Source of the DNA: Nocardia amamiensis
GTDB taxonomy: Bacteria > Actinomycetota > Actinomycetes > Mycobacteriales > Mycobacteriaceae
DNA length: 64,000 bases
Assembly (NCBI RefSeq): GCF_015477605.1
Contig: NZ_JADLQX010000015.1
Span: 1 to 64,000, forward strand
Direction of reading: 5' to 3'
This document shows, piece after piece, positions 51,485-60,184 of the stretch. Position 1 is the first letter of the stretch, and every line of letters starts with the position of its first letter. The position numbers and the translations under genes were made by a program. The notes below the pieces were generated by a model. It was not told the DNA's origin. It searched no databases and worked only from the letters and a program-made list of their open reading frames with translations.

Positions 51485-53236
51485 GTGCGTACCAACCGGA
51501 ACCCTCTCGTCCTGTTCGCCGCACCAGTGCTCGTGCTCGCCGCCTGCTCGTCCGGACCGGACCAGCCCGACACCGTGGCCGCGCAGTTCGCCGAAGCGCT
51601 CAATCGCGACGACATCGCCGCGGCCGCCGCGCTCACCGACAACCCGGCCGCGGCGTCCGACACGCTCGCCAGGCTCTACGACGGGCTCGGCAAGGAGGTG
51701 CGCTTCGAGCTGAGCTCGGCCGATGACAACGGCTTCGCGCTGGCCGCGACCTGGAAGCTGGGCGAGGGCGGCCAGACCGAGTGGACCTACACGACCAATG
51801 GGACCGCGAGCGACGGCGGCGCGGGGTGGAAGGTGAAGTGGGATCCCGCCACCCTCGCCCCCGGGCTGGCTTCGGGGCCGCTGAGCTACAGCCGGGTCTA
51901 TCCGAAACCGGCCCGTGTGCTCGATTCCGCCGGTGGCGAGTTGATGACCGAGCAGGTCGTCACGCTGGTGAATATCGCCTCTGGCGCCGACCTCGCGGCC
52001 GTCGCGGGCCTGCTCGGTCCGCTCGCGTCCGGCCTCACCACGCAGTCGCTGCAAGCGGAACTGGTCCAGGCGCAAGGAAAGCCGGTCACCGCGATCACCC
52101 TGCGCGAGACCGATATCGCCCCGATCCGGGATCGGCTCGCCGCGCTGCCGGGTGTCACTCTCGCACCGCAGACCCGGTTGCTGACCACCGACAAATCGCT
52201 GGCCGCACCGACCCTGTCCGGGCTCGCCGAGTTGTGGCAGGAATCCGCCGACGCGAACGCGGGGTGGGCGGTGCGCGCCCAGACGCCGGAGGGCACCCAG
52301 CGCGTGGCCGGGAAAGACCCGACGCCTACCGCCGACATCGTGACCACTCTCGACCCCGGCCTGCAGCGCGCGGCGGAAGCGGCGCTCGCGCCGATCGCGC
52401 AACCCGCCGCTGTCGTCGCCCTGCGACCTTCGACCGGCGACGTGGTCGCGATCGCGCAGAACGCCGCCGCCGACGCACAGGGCACGATCGCCCTGACCGG
52501 CCTGTACCCGCCCGGTTCGACGTTCAAGACGGTTACCGTCTCCGCCGCGCTGCAGGCGGGCACGGTCACACCCGATACCCAAGTGGCCTGCCCGGGCACC
52601 TCGAACATCGAGGGCCGCCGCATCCCCAACGACAACAATTTCGATTTGGGCACGGTGCCGCTGCACACCGCTTTCGCGCGTTCCTGCAACACGACGATGG
52701 GCGCGCTCGGGGTGAAACTGCCCGCCGACGCCCTGACGAAAGCGGCGGCACAACTCGGCCTGGGCATCGATTACGTCACACCGGGCCTGACAACTGTCAC
52801 CGGGAAAGTGCCACCGGCCGACACTTCCGCGTTGCGGGTGGAGTCGGCGATCGGTCAAGGGCAGGTGACCGCATCGCCGTTCGGCATGGCACTGGTCGCC
52901 GCCTCGATCGCGCGCGGTGCGGTGCCGGCGCCCACCCTCGTCGCCGGGCGATCCGGTACCCCGGACCGGACTCCGGCCGCGCTGCCGCCCACCGTCGACG
53001 ACCAGCTGAAATCCATGATGCGGGAGACGGTCACCGGCGGCACGGCGACGCAGCTGCGCGACATTCCCGGACTGCTCGGCAAGACCGGCACCGCGGAGTA
53101 CATCGACGACGCCCACGCGCACGGTTGGTTCGTCGGCATCGATGGTGACCTGGCATTCGCGGCCTTCGTCAGTGACGCGGGGAGTTCGGCTCCCGCGGTG
53201 GAGGCCGCGGGCCGGATGTTGCGCGCGGCGCGATAG
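51485..53236 (+). CDS. Penicillin-binding lipoprotein with NTF2-like domain
   Basis: 583 aa, homologue of mycobacterial Rv2864c-type class B penicillin-binding proteins, a DD-transpeptidase cross-linking peptidoglycan at the outer face of the membrane. Lipoprotein signal ending at C21 (LAACSS). An NTF2/MecA N-terminal domain (residues about 25-140) precedes the PBP dimerisation domain and transpeptidase: S345-x-x-K348 in GSTFK, S400-C-N402, and K533-T-G in LGKTGTAE. GTG at 51485 follows GGAGG-like sequence (GTGTCGGAGGG). The following kinase gene is 100 bp away, so envelope control is a plausible theme. No partner rod or division gene nearby. Confidence 0.9.
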   Translation: MRTNRNPLVLFAAPVLVLAACSSGPDQPDTVAAQFAEALNRDDIAAAAALTDNPAAASDTLARLYDGLGKEVRFELSSADDNGFALAATWKLGEGGQTEWTYTTNGTASDGGAGWKVKWDPATLAPGLASGPLSYSRVYPKPARVLDSAGGELMTEQVVTLVNIASGADLAAVAGLLGPLASGLTTQSLQAELVQAQGKPVTAITLRETDIAPIRDRLAALPGVTLAPQTRLLTTDKSLAAPTLSGLAELWQESADANAGWAVRAQTPEGTQRVAGKDPTPTADIVTTLDPGLQRAAEAALAPIAQPAAVVALRPSTGDVVAIAQNAAADAQGTIALTGLYPPGSTFKTVTVSAALQAGTVTPDTQVACPGTSNIEGRRIPNDNNFDLGTVPLHTAFARSCNTTMGALGVKLPADALTKAAAQLGLGIDYVTPGLTTVTGKVPPADTSALRVESAIGQGQVTASPFGMALVAASIARGAVPAPTLVAGRSGTPDRTPAALPPTVDDQLKSMMRETVTGGTATQLRDIPGLLGKTGTAEYIDDAHAHGWFVGIDGDLAFAAFVSDAGSSAPAVEAAGRMLRAAR

Positions 53237-53336
53237 TCCGGTTCGGGCGATTTGGGGCCGGAACATGGCCCGGCTGACGCGTGCGAGCATTCCGGCGCCC
53301 GCTACACTCATCCCCGGACCGCGTGAAGTTATCAAT

Positions 53337-54941
53337 ATGCGGGATGTCACGATTTCGAGAAGGTTCGGAGTAGGCGCCATCGATACCGGTCAGTTGATCG
53401 CGGAGCATTACCGCCTGGTCGAGCGGATTGGTAGCGGCGGCACGGGCGTGGTCTGGCGTGCCGTCGACGAACGCCTCCAGCGCTCCGTTGCCGTCAAGCA
53501 GATCCACATCCAGCCGAGCCTGCCCGAGGCCGAACGGGACGTGGTGCGTCAGCGCGCCATCCGGGAGGCCCGCAACGCCGCCCGCTTCCAGCATCCGAAC
53601 GCGATCGTCGTGTTCGACATCACCGAGCACGAGGGCGACCCCTGCCTGGTGATGGAGTACCTGAAGTCCAAGAGCCTCGCCGCGGTGATCTCCGCGCAGG
53701 GCACGCTGCCGCTGACCCAGGTCGCGCGGATCGGCGAGCAGGTCGCCTCGGCGCTGATCGCCGCGCATCAGGCCGGCATCGTGCACCGCGACGTGAAGCC
53801 GGGCAACATCCTGCTCGACGACCACGGCACGGTGAAGATCACCGACTTCGGCATTTCCCGCGCAACCGGCGACGTCACGCTCACCGAAACCGGATTGATC
53901 TGCGGGACCGCCGCCTACCTTGCGCCGGAGATGGCCCGCGGCGCCGATCCGACGCCCGCATCCGACGTGTTCGCGCTGGGCGCCACGCTGTTTCACGCGC
54001 TGGAGGGCGAACCGCCCTACGGCGGGGGCTCCAATCCGCTCGCGGTGCTCTACGCCGCAGCCAACGGTCAGGTGAGCGAGCCGCGCAACGCCGGTCCCGC
54101 AACGGATTTCCTGCTCGACCTGCTCAGCCCGGAACCGGCCGAACGCCCGAGCATGCGGGTGGCGCGCCAGCAGCTCGCGGCGTTCGCCGACGCCGGTCCG
54201 GCGCCGGTGGCCGCCGGATTCGTTCCGGCCAGTGAGGCTTTCGCCCGGCCGAGAACGGGCGATTCGGAAGCGGCCACCCGTGCGCTGCGGCCATCGGCGA
54301 TGTCCTCGGCGCCCTACACGCCGGCCGAACGGCGTCCGCGTCCCGCACCGTCACGCCCGGCCGTCCAGCACGACACCGCGGCACATCCCCCCACCATGGC
54401 GCAGCCGCGCCCGCTGCCCGAGCGGCGGTCGGGCGGCAAGCGGCGCGCGGTGCTGATCGGCGCGCTGGTCGGCGCGGTCGCCGCCGTCTCGGCGTTGCTG
54501 ATCAGCGCGTTCAGCCAGTCCGGTGGCGACTCGCCGACTCCGCAGGCGAACCCGCCGTCGGTGACCGCGACGACGAAGCCCGGAACGACCTCGACCGTCG
54601 CCGCCGAACTCGGCCGGACCCCGAGCTCTGGCGAGCGGGTCGCCATCGGCGCCGCTGGTGGCCTGATCGAGCAGTTCTACAGCGATCCGGAGGCTTCGTG
54701 GAGCCTGCTCACGCCCGCCGCGCAGAAGGTTTACGGCAACGAACCGGGCTTCCGTCAGTACTGGGGGTCGCGGACCATCGACTCCTTCGCCACCATCGAG
54801 GCGGCCAGGCGGACGAACAACGACGACGGGTCGGTCGACATGCGACTGGCCACCCTCACTATCGAGGGCCAGACCAAGAGCCTGACGCTGCGCGTGATCA
54901 GCTCCGGTGGGCGTCTGCTCATCGATAGCGATACCCGGTAG
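53337..54941 (+). CDS. Serine/threonine protein kinase with extracytoplasmic domain
   Basis: 534 aa. Hanks-type kinase domain at residues about 25-285: glycine loop ERIGSGGTGVVWRAVD, K54 in VAVKQIH, HRD-type IVHRDVKPGNILLDD with D152, DFG with D170 in KITDFGIS, APE in AYLAPEMARG. A proline-rich linker (about 290-365), a transmembrane helix (about residues 371-392, VLIGALVGAVAAVSALLISAF) and an extracytoplasmic domain of about 140 residues ending VISSGGRLLIDSDTR, an NTF2-like shape rather than PASTA repeats. ATG at 53337 chosen; longer frames overlap the PBP. Follows the PBP by 100 bp, so the pair may act on cell-wall growth. Confidence 0.88.
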   Translation: MRDVTISRRFGVGAIDTGQLIAEHYRLVERIGSGGTGVVWRAVDERLQRSVAVKQIHIQPSLPEAERDVVRQRAIREARNAARFQHPNAIVVFDITEHEGDPCLVMEYLKSKSLAAVISAQGTLPLTQVARIGEQVASALIAAHQAGIVHRDVKPGNILLDDHGTVKITDFGISRATGDVTLTETGLICGTAAYLAPEMARGADPTPASDVFALGATLFHALEGEPPYGGGSNPLAVLYAAANGQVSEPRNAGPATDFLLDLLSPEPAERPSMRVARQQLAAFADAGPAPVAAGFVPASEAFARPRTGDSEAATRALRPSAMSSAPYTPAERRPRPAPSRPAVQHDTAAHPPTMAQPRPLPERRSGGKRRAVLIGALVGAVAAVSALLISAFSQSGGDSPTPQANPPSVTATTKPGTTSTVAAELGRTPSSGERVAIGAAGGLIEQFYSDPEASWSLLTPAAQKVYGNEPGFRQYWGSRTIDSFATIEAARRTNNDDGSVDMRLATLTIEGQTKSLTLRVISSGGRLLIDSDTR

Positions 54942-55000
54942 GCATCGGTCGCCGAGCAGGTGAAGTAACAGGCGCGGTGGCCTGCCGAGTGCCTGGCGTC

Positions 55001-55049
55001 CGCGCCCGGCCCGGCGGCCGCCCGTGGCCGGATCGGGTGACCGGGCGCG
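55001..55049 (+). terminator. GC-rich stem-loop between the kinase and hisD
   Basis: CGCGCCCGG (55001-55009) and CCGGGCGCG (55041-55049), perfect 9-bp arms with a loop that itself contains CGGCCG repeats. Lies 60 bp after the kinase stop and 66 bp before hisD. Read as a terminator of the kinase transcript; TTAGGCT at 55054-55060 just after it could be the -10 of the his operon. Confidence 0.4.
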
Positions 55050-55114
55050 TCGATTAGGCTGGAGCTGCAACTTTCCTGTTGCGGAATCAGCTGGAGACAA
55101 GGAACCGACACCAC

Positions 55115-56452
55115 ATGACAACCCGCATCGAGCTCGCCCGCGTCGATCTGCGCGGTCGTACTCCTTCCGTTGCCGAGCTGCGCGCCGCGCTGCCCCGCGG
55201 GGGAGTCGACGTGGACTCGGTGCTGCATCAGGTGCGTCCGGTGGTCGAGGCGATCCGCGATCAGGGTGTGTCGGCGGCCTTGGAGTTCAGTGAGCGGTTC
55301 GACGGCGTGATCCCGGCGACGGTGCGGGTACCCGCGGCCGAGCTGGACGCCGCGCTGGACCGGCTGGACCCGGCGGTGCGCGCGGCGCTGGAGGAGTCCA
55401 TCGCCAGGGCGCGCAAGGTGCACGCGGATCAGCGGCGCACCGACAAGACCACCGAGGTGGTTCCCGGCGGCACCGTCACCGAGCGGTGGGTGCCGGTCGA
55501 GCGGGTCGGCCTGTATGTGCCGGGCGGTAATGCCGTCTACCCGTCCAGCGTCGTGATGAACGTGGTGCCCGCGCAGACCGCGGGTGTCGGTTCGCTGGTG
55601 GTGGCCTCGCCGCCGCAGGCGCAGTTCGGTGGGCTGCCGCACCCGACCATCCTGGCCGCCGCTCGGCTGCTCGAGGTCGACGAGGTGTGGGCGGTCGGCG
55701 GCGCGCAGGGCATCGCGCTGCTGTCCTATGGCGGTGTCGATACCGACGGCGCGCAGCTGGAGCCGGTCGACCTGATCACCGGTCCCGGCAACATCTACGT
55801 CACCGCGGCCAAGCGGCTGTGCCGCGGCCTGGTCGGCATCGATGCCGAGGCGGGTCCCACCGAGATCGCGATCCTCGCCGACGCGACCGCCGATCCGGTG
55901 CACGTGGCCGCCGACTTGATCAGTCAGGCCGAGCACGACGTGCTGGCCGCCAGCGTGCTGGTCACCGACAGCGCGCAGCTGGCCGACGCGGTGGACGCGG
56001 CGCTCACCACACAGCTGACCGTGGTCAAGCACGCCCACCGGGTGAGCGAGGCGTTGCGCGGCAAGCAGTCCGGCACGGTCCTGGTCGACGACATCGAGCA
56101 GGGGCTGCGCGTGGTGAACGCCTACGCCGCCGAGCACTTGGAGATCCAGACCGTCGAGGCGCCCGCCGTCGCGGCCAGGGTGCGCAGCGCGGGCGCGGTG
56201 TTCGTCGGCCCGTACGCGCCGGTCAGCCTCGGCGACTACTGCGCGGGTTCCAACCACGTGCTGCCCACGGCGGGCTGCGCACGGCACTCCTCGGGCTTGA
56301 GCGTGCAGACGTTCCTGCGCGGCATCCACGTCGTGGAGTACACCGAGGCGGCGCTGAAGGATGTCGCCGGTCACGTGGTGGCGCTGGCGAACGCCGAGGA
56401 CCTGCCCGCGCACGGCCAAGCGGTGCAGGCGCGGTTCGAGGCGCTGTCGTGA
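55115..56452 (+). CDS. hisD: Histidinol dehydrogenase
   Basis: Oxidises histidinol to histidine in two NAD-dependent steps, the last reactions of the pathway. 445 aa. Motifs: ALEFSERFDG, RWVPVERVGLYVPGGNAVYPSSVVMNVVPAQTAGV, VWAVGGAQGIALLSYG, DLITGPGNIYVTAAKRL, GIDAEAGPTEIAILAD, SQAEHDVLAASVLVTD, EHLEIQTVEAPA, GPYAPVSLGDYCAGSNHVLPTAGCARHSSGLSVQTFLRG. These hold the zinc ligands (Q, H, D, H) of the enzyme. ATG at 55115 (MTTRIELARVDL). Its stop overlaps the hisC GTG; first gene of the histidine operon. Confidence 0.97.
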   Translation: MTTRIELARVDLRGRTPSVAELRAALPRGGVDVDSVLHQVRPVVEAIRDQGVSAALEFSERFDGVIPATVRVPAAELDAALDRLDPAVRAALEESIARARKVHADQRRTDKTTEVVPGGTVTERWVPVERVGLYVPGGNAVYPSSVVMNVVPAQTAGVGSLVVASPPQAQFGGLPHPTILAAARLLEVDEVWAVGGAQGIALLSYGGVDTDGAQLEPVDLITGPGNIYVTAAKRLCRGLVGIDAEAGPTEIAILADATADPVHVAADLISQAEHDVLAASVLVTDSAQLADAVDAALTTQLTVVKHAHRVSEALRGKQSGTVLVDDIEQGLRVVNAYAAEHLEIQTVEAPAVAARVRSAGAVFVGPYAPVSLGDYCAGSNHVLPTAGCARHSSGLSVQTFLRGIHVVEYTEAALKDVAGHVVALANAEDLPAHGQAVQARFEALS

Positions 56453-57582
56453 CGGGCGCGGTGCGCGTGCCCGGCGCGAACGTGACCCTGGACGACCTAC
56501 CGCTGCGCGCGAACCTACGCGGCAAAAAGCCTTACGGCGCACCGCAATTGACGGTCCCCGTGCAGCTGAACACGAACGAGAACCCGCATCCGCCGAGCCG
56601 GGCGCTGATCGACGACGTCGCCGAATCGATCCGCGCGGCCGCCGCGGACCTGCACCGTTACCCGGACCGCGACGCGGTCGCGCTGCGCACCGACCTGGCG
56701 CGGTATCTGACCACGCAGACGGGCGTCGCGGTGCACACCGGCAACGTCTGGGCGGCCAACGGTTCCAACGAGATCCTCCAGCAGCTGTTGCAGGCGTTCG
56801 GCGGCCCCGGCCGCAGCGCCCTGGGTTTCGTGCCGTCGTACTCGATGCACCCGATCATCTCCGAGGGCATCGATACCGAGTGGATCGAGGCGAAGCGCAA
56901 CGCCGACTTCTCCCTCGACGTCGAGCACGCGCTGGCCGCCATCGCCGAGCGCACGCCCGACGTGGTCTTCGTGACCAGCCCGAACAACCCCACCGGGCAC
57001 AGCATTCCGCAGCAGGACCTGGCGCGCATCCTGGCGGCCGCGCCCGGGATCGTGGTGGTCGACGAGGCCTACGGCGAGTTCTCCGCGCAGCCGAGCGCCA
57101 TCGGGCTGATCGACCGGTTCCCGGCCAAGCTGGTGGTCACCAGGACGATGAGCAAGGCGTTCGCGTTCGCAGGCGGCCGCCTGGGTTACCTGGTGGCCGC
57201 GCCCGCGGTGATCGACGCGATGCTGCTGGTGCGGCTGCCCTATCACCTGTCGGTGGTCACCCAGGCCGCCGCGCGCGCGGCCCTGCGGCACGCCGACGAG
57301 ACCCTGGGCAGCGTCGCCGAGCTGGCCGCGCAGCGCGACCGGGTCGCGGCGGCGTTGCGGGAGATGGGTTTCGAGGTGATTCCCAGTGACGCCAATTTCC
57401 TGCTGTTCGGCCGCTTCCCTGACGCCCCGCGTACTTGGCAGCGCTATCTGGACCACGGTGTGCTGATCCGCGACGTCGGCATCCCCGGCTATCTGCGCAC
57501 CACCATCGGCCTCGCCGCCGAGAACGACGAACTGCTGAAGGTCAGTGCGGCACTGGCGGGCACCGACCTCGCACCGCGATGA
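56449..57582 (+). CDS. hisC: Histidinol-phosphate aminotransferase
   Basis: PLP-dependent transamination of imidazole acetol-phosphate to histidinol-phosphate. 377 aa. Class I aminotransferase: LNTNENPHPPSRALIDDVAE, AANGSNEILQQLLQAFGGPG, FVTSPNNPTGH, VVVDEAYGEFS, PLP lysine K236 in RTMSKAFAFAGGRLGYL, and RDVGIPGYLRTTIGLAAENDELL. GTG at 56449 overlaps the hisD stop (GTGA); a longer frame only overlaps hisD. Its stop overlaps the hisB ATG. Confidence 0.96.
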   Translation: MTGAVRVPGANVTLDDLPLRANLRGKKPYGAPQLTVPVQLNTNENPHPPSRALIDDVAESIRAAAADLHRYPDRDAVALRTDLARYLTTQTGVAVHTGNVWAANGSNEILQQLLQAFGGPGRSALGFVPSYSMHPIISEGIDTEWIEAKRNADFSLDVEHALAAIAERTPDVVFVTSPNNPTGHSIPQQDLARILAAAPGIVVVDEAYGEFSAQPSAIGLIDRFPAKLVVTRTMSKAFAFAGGRLGYLVAAPAVIDAMLLVRLPYHLSVVTQAAARAALRHADETLGSVAELAAQRDRVAAALREMGFEVIPSDANFLLFGRFPDAPRTWQRYLDHGVLIRDVGIPGYLRTTIGLAAENDELLKVSAALAGTDLAPR

Positions 57583-58241
57583 CCCAGCGCCGGGAAGCCC
57601 CGGCGACAACCCGATTGGACGTGAGCATGAGTAGGACCGCCCGGGTGGAGCGGATCACCAAGGAATCCAGCATCGTCGTCGAACTCGATCTGGACGGCAC
57701 CGGCAAAACCGAGATCGCCACCGGCGTCCCGTTCTACGACCACATGCTGACCGCCCTCGGCGCGCATGCGAGCTTCGACCTGACCGTCCGCGCCGAAGGC
57801 GACATCGAGATCGAGGCGCACCACACCGTGGAGGACACCGCCATCGTGTTCGGCCAGGCGCTCGGCAAGGCGCTGGGCGACAAGGCGGGGATCCGCCGAT
57901 TCGGCGACGCCTACATCCCGATGGACGAGACGCTGGCGCACGCCGCGGTCGACGTGTCCGGCCGCCCCTACTGCGTGCACACCGGCGAACCGGAGCACCT
58001 GCTGCACGCGGTTATTCCGGGCTCCGGCCCCGGTGCGCCGTATTCGACCGTGCTCAACCGCCACGTCTTCGAGTCGATCGCCCTGAACGCGCGCATCGCC
58101 CTGCACGTGCGGGTGCTCTACGGCCGCGACCAGCACCACGTCACCGAAGCCGAATTCAAGGCGGTCGCGCGGGCTTTGCGCGCCGCGGTGGAACTCGACC
58201 CGCGGGTGAGCGGGGTCCCGTCCACGAAGGGAACGCTGTGA
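57579..58241 (+). CDS. hisB: Imidazoleglycerol-phosphate dehydratase
   Basis: Dehydrates IGP to imidazole acetol-phosphate with manganese. 220 aa from ATG 57579. Motifs: TGVPFYDHMLTALGAHASFDL, EIEAHHTVEDTAIVFGQALG, GIRRFGDAYIPMDETLAHAAVDVSGRPYCV, HVFESIALNARIALHVRVLYGRDQHHVTEAEFKAVARALR and VSGVPSTKGTL. These include both HHxxED-type metal sites. The ATG at 57579 overlaps the hisC stop (ATGA) and would couple translation; ATG 57627 (MSRTARVERI) gives a 204-aa protein nearer the usual length. Single-function form, unlike the enterobacterial HisB. Confidence 0.94.
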   Translation: MTQRREAPATTRLDVSMSRTARVERITKESSIVVELDLDGTGKTEIATGVPFYDHMLTALGAHASFDLTVRAEGDIEIEAHHTVEDTAIVFGQALGKALGDKAGIRRFGDAYIPMDETLAHAAVDVSGRPYCVHTGEPEHLLHAVIPGSGPGAPYSTVLNRHVFESIALNARIALHVRVLYGRDQHHVTEAEFKAVARALRAAVELDPRVSGVPSTKGTL

Positions 58242-58870
58242 GGAAATCCGTCGCCCTGCTCGACTACGGTTCCGGCAACCTGCACTCCGCCGAGCGGGCA
58301 CTGAGCAGGGCGGGCGCCCAGGTCGATGTGACGGCCGACCCGCAGGTGGTGCTGGCCGCCGACGGTCTGGTCGTGCCGGGCGTGGGCGCCTTCGCCGCGT
58401 GCATGGCGGGTCTGCGGGAGGTGCGGGGCGAGCGGCTGATCGGTCAGCGGCTGGCCGGTGGACGCCCGGTTCTGGGGATCTGCGTCGGCATGCAGATCCT
58501 CTTCGAGCGAGGTGTCGAGTTCGGCGTGGAAACCGACGGATGCGCCGAATGGCCCGGCACCGTCGAACGCCTCTCCGCGCCGGTGCTGCCGCACATGGGC
58601 TGGAACACCGTCTCAGCCCCCGCCGACAGCGTCCTGTTCGCGGGCCTCGACGCGGACACTCGCTTCTACTTCGTGCACTCCTACGCCGCCCAGGCGTGGG
58701 ATCTGCCCCCTAGCGAGCACTTCGCCGCGCCCAAGCTCACCTGGGCCGACCATGGGGTGCCTTTCTTGGCGGCGGTGGAGAACGGCGCGCTCTCGGCGAC
58801 CCAGTTCCACCCGGAGAAGTCCGGCGACGCCGGCGCCCATCTGCTGCGCAACTGGGTGAACTCGCTGTAG
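58238..58870 (+). CDS. hisH: Imidazole glycerol phosphate synthase, glutamine amidotransferase subunit
   Basis: Supplies ammonia from glutamine to HisF. 210 aa. Class I glutamine amidotransferase: VALLDYGSGNLHSAERALSRAG, oxyanion-side LVVPGVGAFAACM, nucleophile C82 in LGICVGMQILFERGVEFG, HMGWNTV, FYFVHSYA, and the H191 and E193 of the triad in TQFHPEKSG. GTG at 58238 overlaps the hisB stop. It closes the first block of the operon; a terminator hairpin follows directly. Confidence 0.96.
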   Translation: MRKSVALLDYGSGNLHSAERALSRAGAQVDVTADPQVVLAADGLVVPGVGAFAACMAGLREVRGERLIGQRLAGGRPVLGICVGMQILFERGVEFGVETDGCAEWPGTVERLSAPVLPHMGWNTVSAPADSVLFAGLDADTRFYFVHSYAAQAWDLPPSEHFAAPKLTWADHGVPFLAAVENGALSATQFHPEKSGDAGAHLLRNWVNSL

Positions 58871-58904
58871 CGACGATCCCGCGCACCCCGGCGCGGGATC
58901 GTCG
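58871..58904. terminator. Strong bidirectional hairpin between hisH and the exported-protein gene
   Basis: CGACGATCCCGCGC (58871-58884), loop ACCCCG, GCGCGGGATCGTCG (58891-58904), a perfect 14-bp stem. It begins at the base after the hisH stop and ends 6 bp before the stop of the convergent gene, so it can terminate both. This would split the histidine operon, making hisA-impA-hisF-hisI a separate unit. Confidence 0.8.
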
Positions 58905-58910
58905 ATCGGC

Positions 58911-59372
58911 TCAGCGCGACACGACCTTGCTGACCAGCCAGCGCCCGTCGACGTTGTCGACGGTCACGGTCATCGCCATACGGCCGGTCTGCGGGAGGCC
59001 GTCGGTTTCGTCGCTGGTCACCGTGCGGGTGACGTCCACGTCCACCACGGCCCGGTTGTCATCGCCCGAGACGACCCGGCAGTCCGCCGAGTCGGCCTGG
59101 GCGCGCAAGTGCGTGGCTTCCGCGCTCGCTTGGAGATTGGCGCGGAAGTTCTCGAACTCGGCCCGGAATTCTCCGGTGCTCAGCTGCAGCACGGTGCGGA
59201 CGTGGTCGCCGAACCGCGCGTAGTCGGATGTCGCTGCCGCGGTGCCGAATTCGCACCCGGCCAGGCGTGCCTCCTCAGGCGGGGCCGCGGCGGCGACGGG
59301 TGCGGCGATCGTCGCCGCGGAGCAGGTGGCTGCCGAAAACATCAGTGCGGCAGCGAGTGTGGATCGTGACAT
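58911..59372 (-). CDS. Exported Mce-associated-type protein
   Basis: 153 aa. Signal peptide MSRSTLAAALMFSAATCSAATIAAPVAAAAP, cleavage near residue 30. The mature part has CEFGTAAATSDYARFGDHVRTVLQLSTGEFRAEFENFRANLQASAEATHLRAQADSADCRVVSGDDNRAVVDVDVTRTVTSDETDGLPQTGRMAMTVTVDNVDGRWLVSKVVSR, the layout of the Mce-associated membrane protein fold (a short helical stem then a beta domain related to NTF2). Two cysteines could form a disulfide. Stand-alone members are often uncharacterised. ATG at 59372. Convergent with hisH. Confidence 0.78.
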   Translation of the reverse strand: MSRSTLAAALMFSAATCSAATIAAPVAAAAPPEEARLAGCEFGTAAATSDYARFGDHVRTVLQLSTGEFRAEFENFRANLQASAEATHLRAQADSADCRVVSGDDNRAVVDVDVTRTVTSDETDGLPQTGRMAMTVTVDNVDGRWLVSKVVSR

Positions 59373-59498
59373 GCACTTCCTCGGTGCGAGGGGAAAGCGG
59401 CGACCGGGGTTGATCGCCGAGCGCAGACGATACCGCCGCCCTGCCCGTTCCGGGGGCAGTCTCGCCGCCCCAGCGTGTGTACTGCGGCTGGTGATCAC

Positions 59499-59649
59499 GG
59501 GCGGGTGCCAGTGCACCAGACCGGGGCAATCTGCCTCTGCGACAGCCGCCACGCCTCGGCCGTGTCGAATCGGTAGATCCCGCCAAGGGTGAATTGCGGC
59601 TGCGGGATCGTCTTGTTCGCAGCCGCGCTGTCGGCCACGCGCTGGTTAC
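59499..59649 (-). pseudogene. Duplicated 3' end of the neighbouring NTF2-like lipoprotein gene
   Basis: Read on the minus strand from 59640: VADSAAANKTIPQPQFTLGGIYRFDTAEAWRLSQRQIAPVWCTGTRP and stop. The intact gene ends APASANGTIPQPQYTLGEIYHFDAVRTAEGWRLSRVETTPIWSTGTRP and stop. The two copies are 151 bp apart (GGGCGGGTGCC at 59499 and 59650). There is no start codon, so it is a dead tandem copy. Just beyond its stop, CCGCAGTACACACGCTGGGG (on the minus strand) resembles the same PQPQYTLG codons a third time. Confidence 0.75.
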
Positions 59650-60164
59650 GGGCGGGTGCCGGTGGACCAGATCGGAGTGGTCTCCACGCGCGAGAGTCGC
59701 CAGCCCTCCGCGGTGCGCACCGCGTCGAAGTGGTAGATCTCGCCGAGCGTGTATTGCGGTTGCGGAATCGTCCCATTCGCCGAGGCGGGCGCGAAGGTGG
59801 CGATGAGGTTGGCCCGGACGTCGGCGGCGTTGCCCCGCACGTCGACCAGCACGTTGCTGATGACGTGCTGAATGTGCTTGTCGGCGGTGTGATTGCGGCT
59901 CGCCTGGGCGATCAGCGCATCGCGGCCCTCGGCCGTGCCGCCGGGCGTCTTCGCGATCGCGTCGGGCGTGTAGATCGCCCGCAGGTCGTCGAAGCGACCC
60001 TCGTCCAACGCGCGGCCGAGCCGGTCGACCAGCGCGGTGATCTGCTGGCGGTCCAGCATGCCGCGGACTTCCTCGGCGTCGGTCGTGGTGCTGGAAGTGC
60101 AGGCGGCGGTGAGCGCGGCCAGCGGGAGGGCGAGCAAGGGGAGGGCGAGGCGAATCTTGCGCAT
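59646..60164 (-). CDS. NTF2/SnoaL-like lipoprotein
   Basis: 172 aa. Lipoprotein signal MRKIRLALPLLALPLAALTAAC, lipid-linked C22. The mature domain has the SnoaL-like/NTF2 order: RQQITALVDRLGRALDEGRFDDLRAIYTPDAIAKTPGGTAEGRDALIAQASRNHTADKHIQHVISNVLVDVRGNAADVRANLIATF and GEIYHFDAVRTAEGWRLSRVETTPIWSTG. Such domains act as small-molecule binding or isomerase scaffolds; its ligand is unknown. ATG at 60164 with AAAGG upstream. A double palindrome 21-56 bp upstream and a broken divergent MarR gene suggest it was, or still is, under MarR control. Confidence 0.83.
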   Translation of the reverse strand: MRKIRLALPLLALPLAALTAACTSSTTTDAEEVRGMLDRQQITALVDRLGRALDEGRFDDLRAIYTPDAIAKTPGGTAEGRDALIAQASRNHTADKHIQHVISNVLVDVRGNAADVRANLIATFAPASANGTIPQPQYTLGEIYHFDAVRTAEGWRLSRVETTPIWSTGTRP

Positions 60165-60184
60165 CGGAGGGGCCTTTCCAGTAG

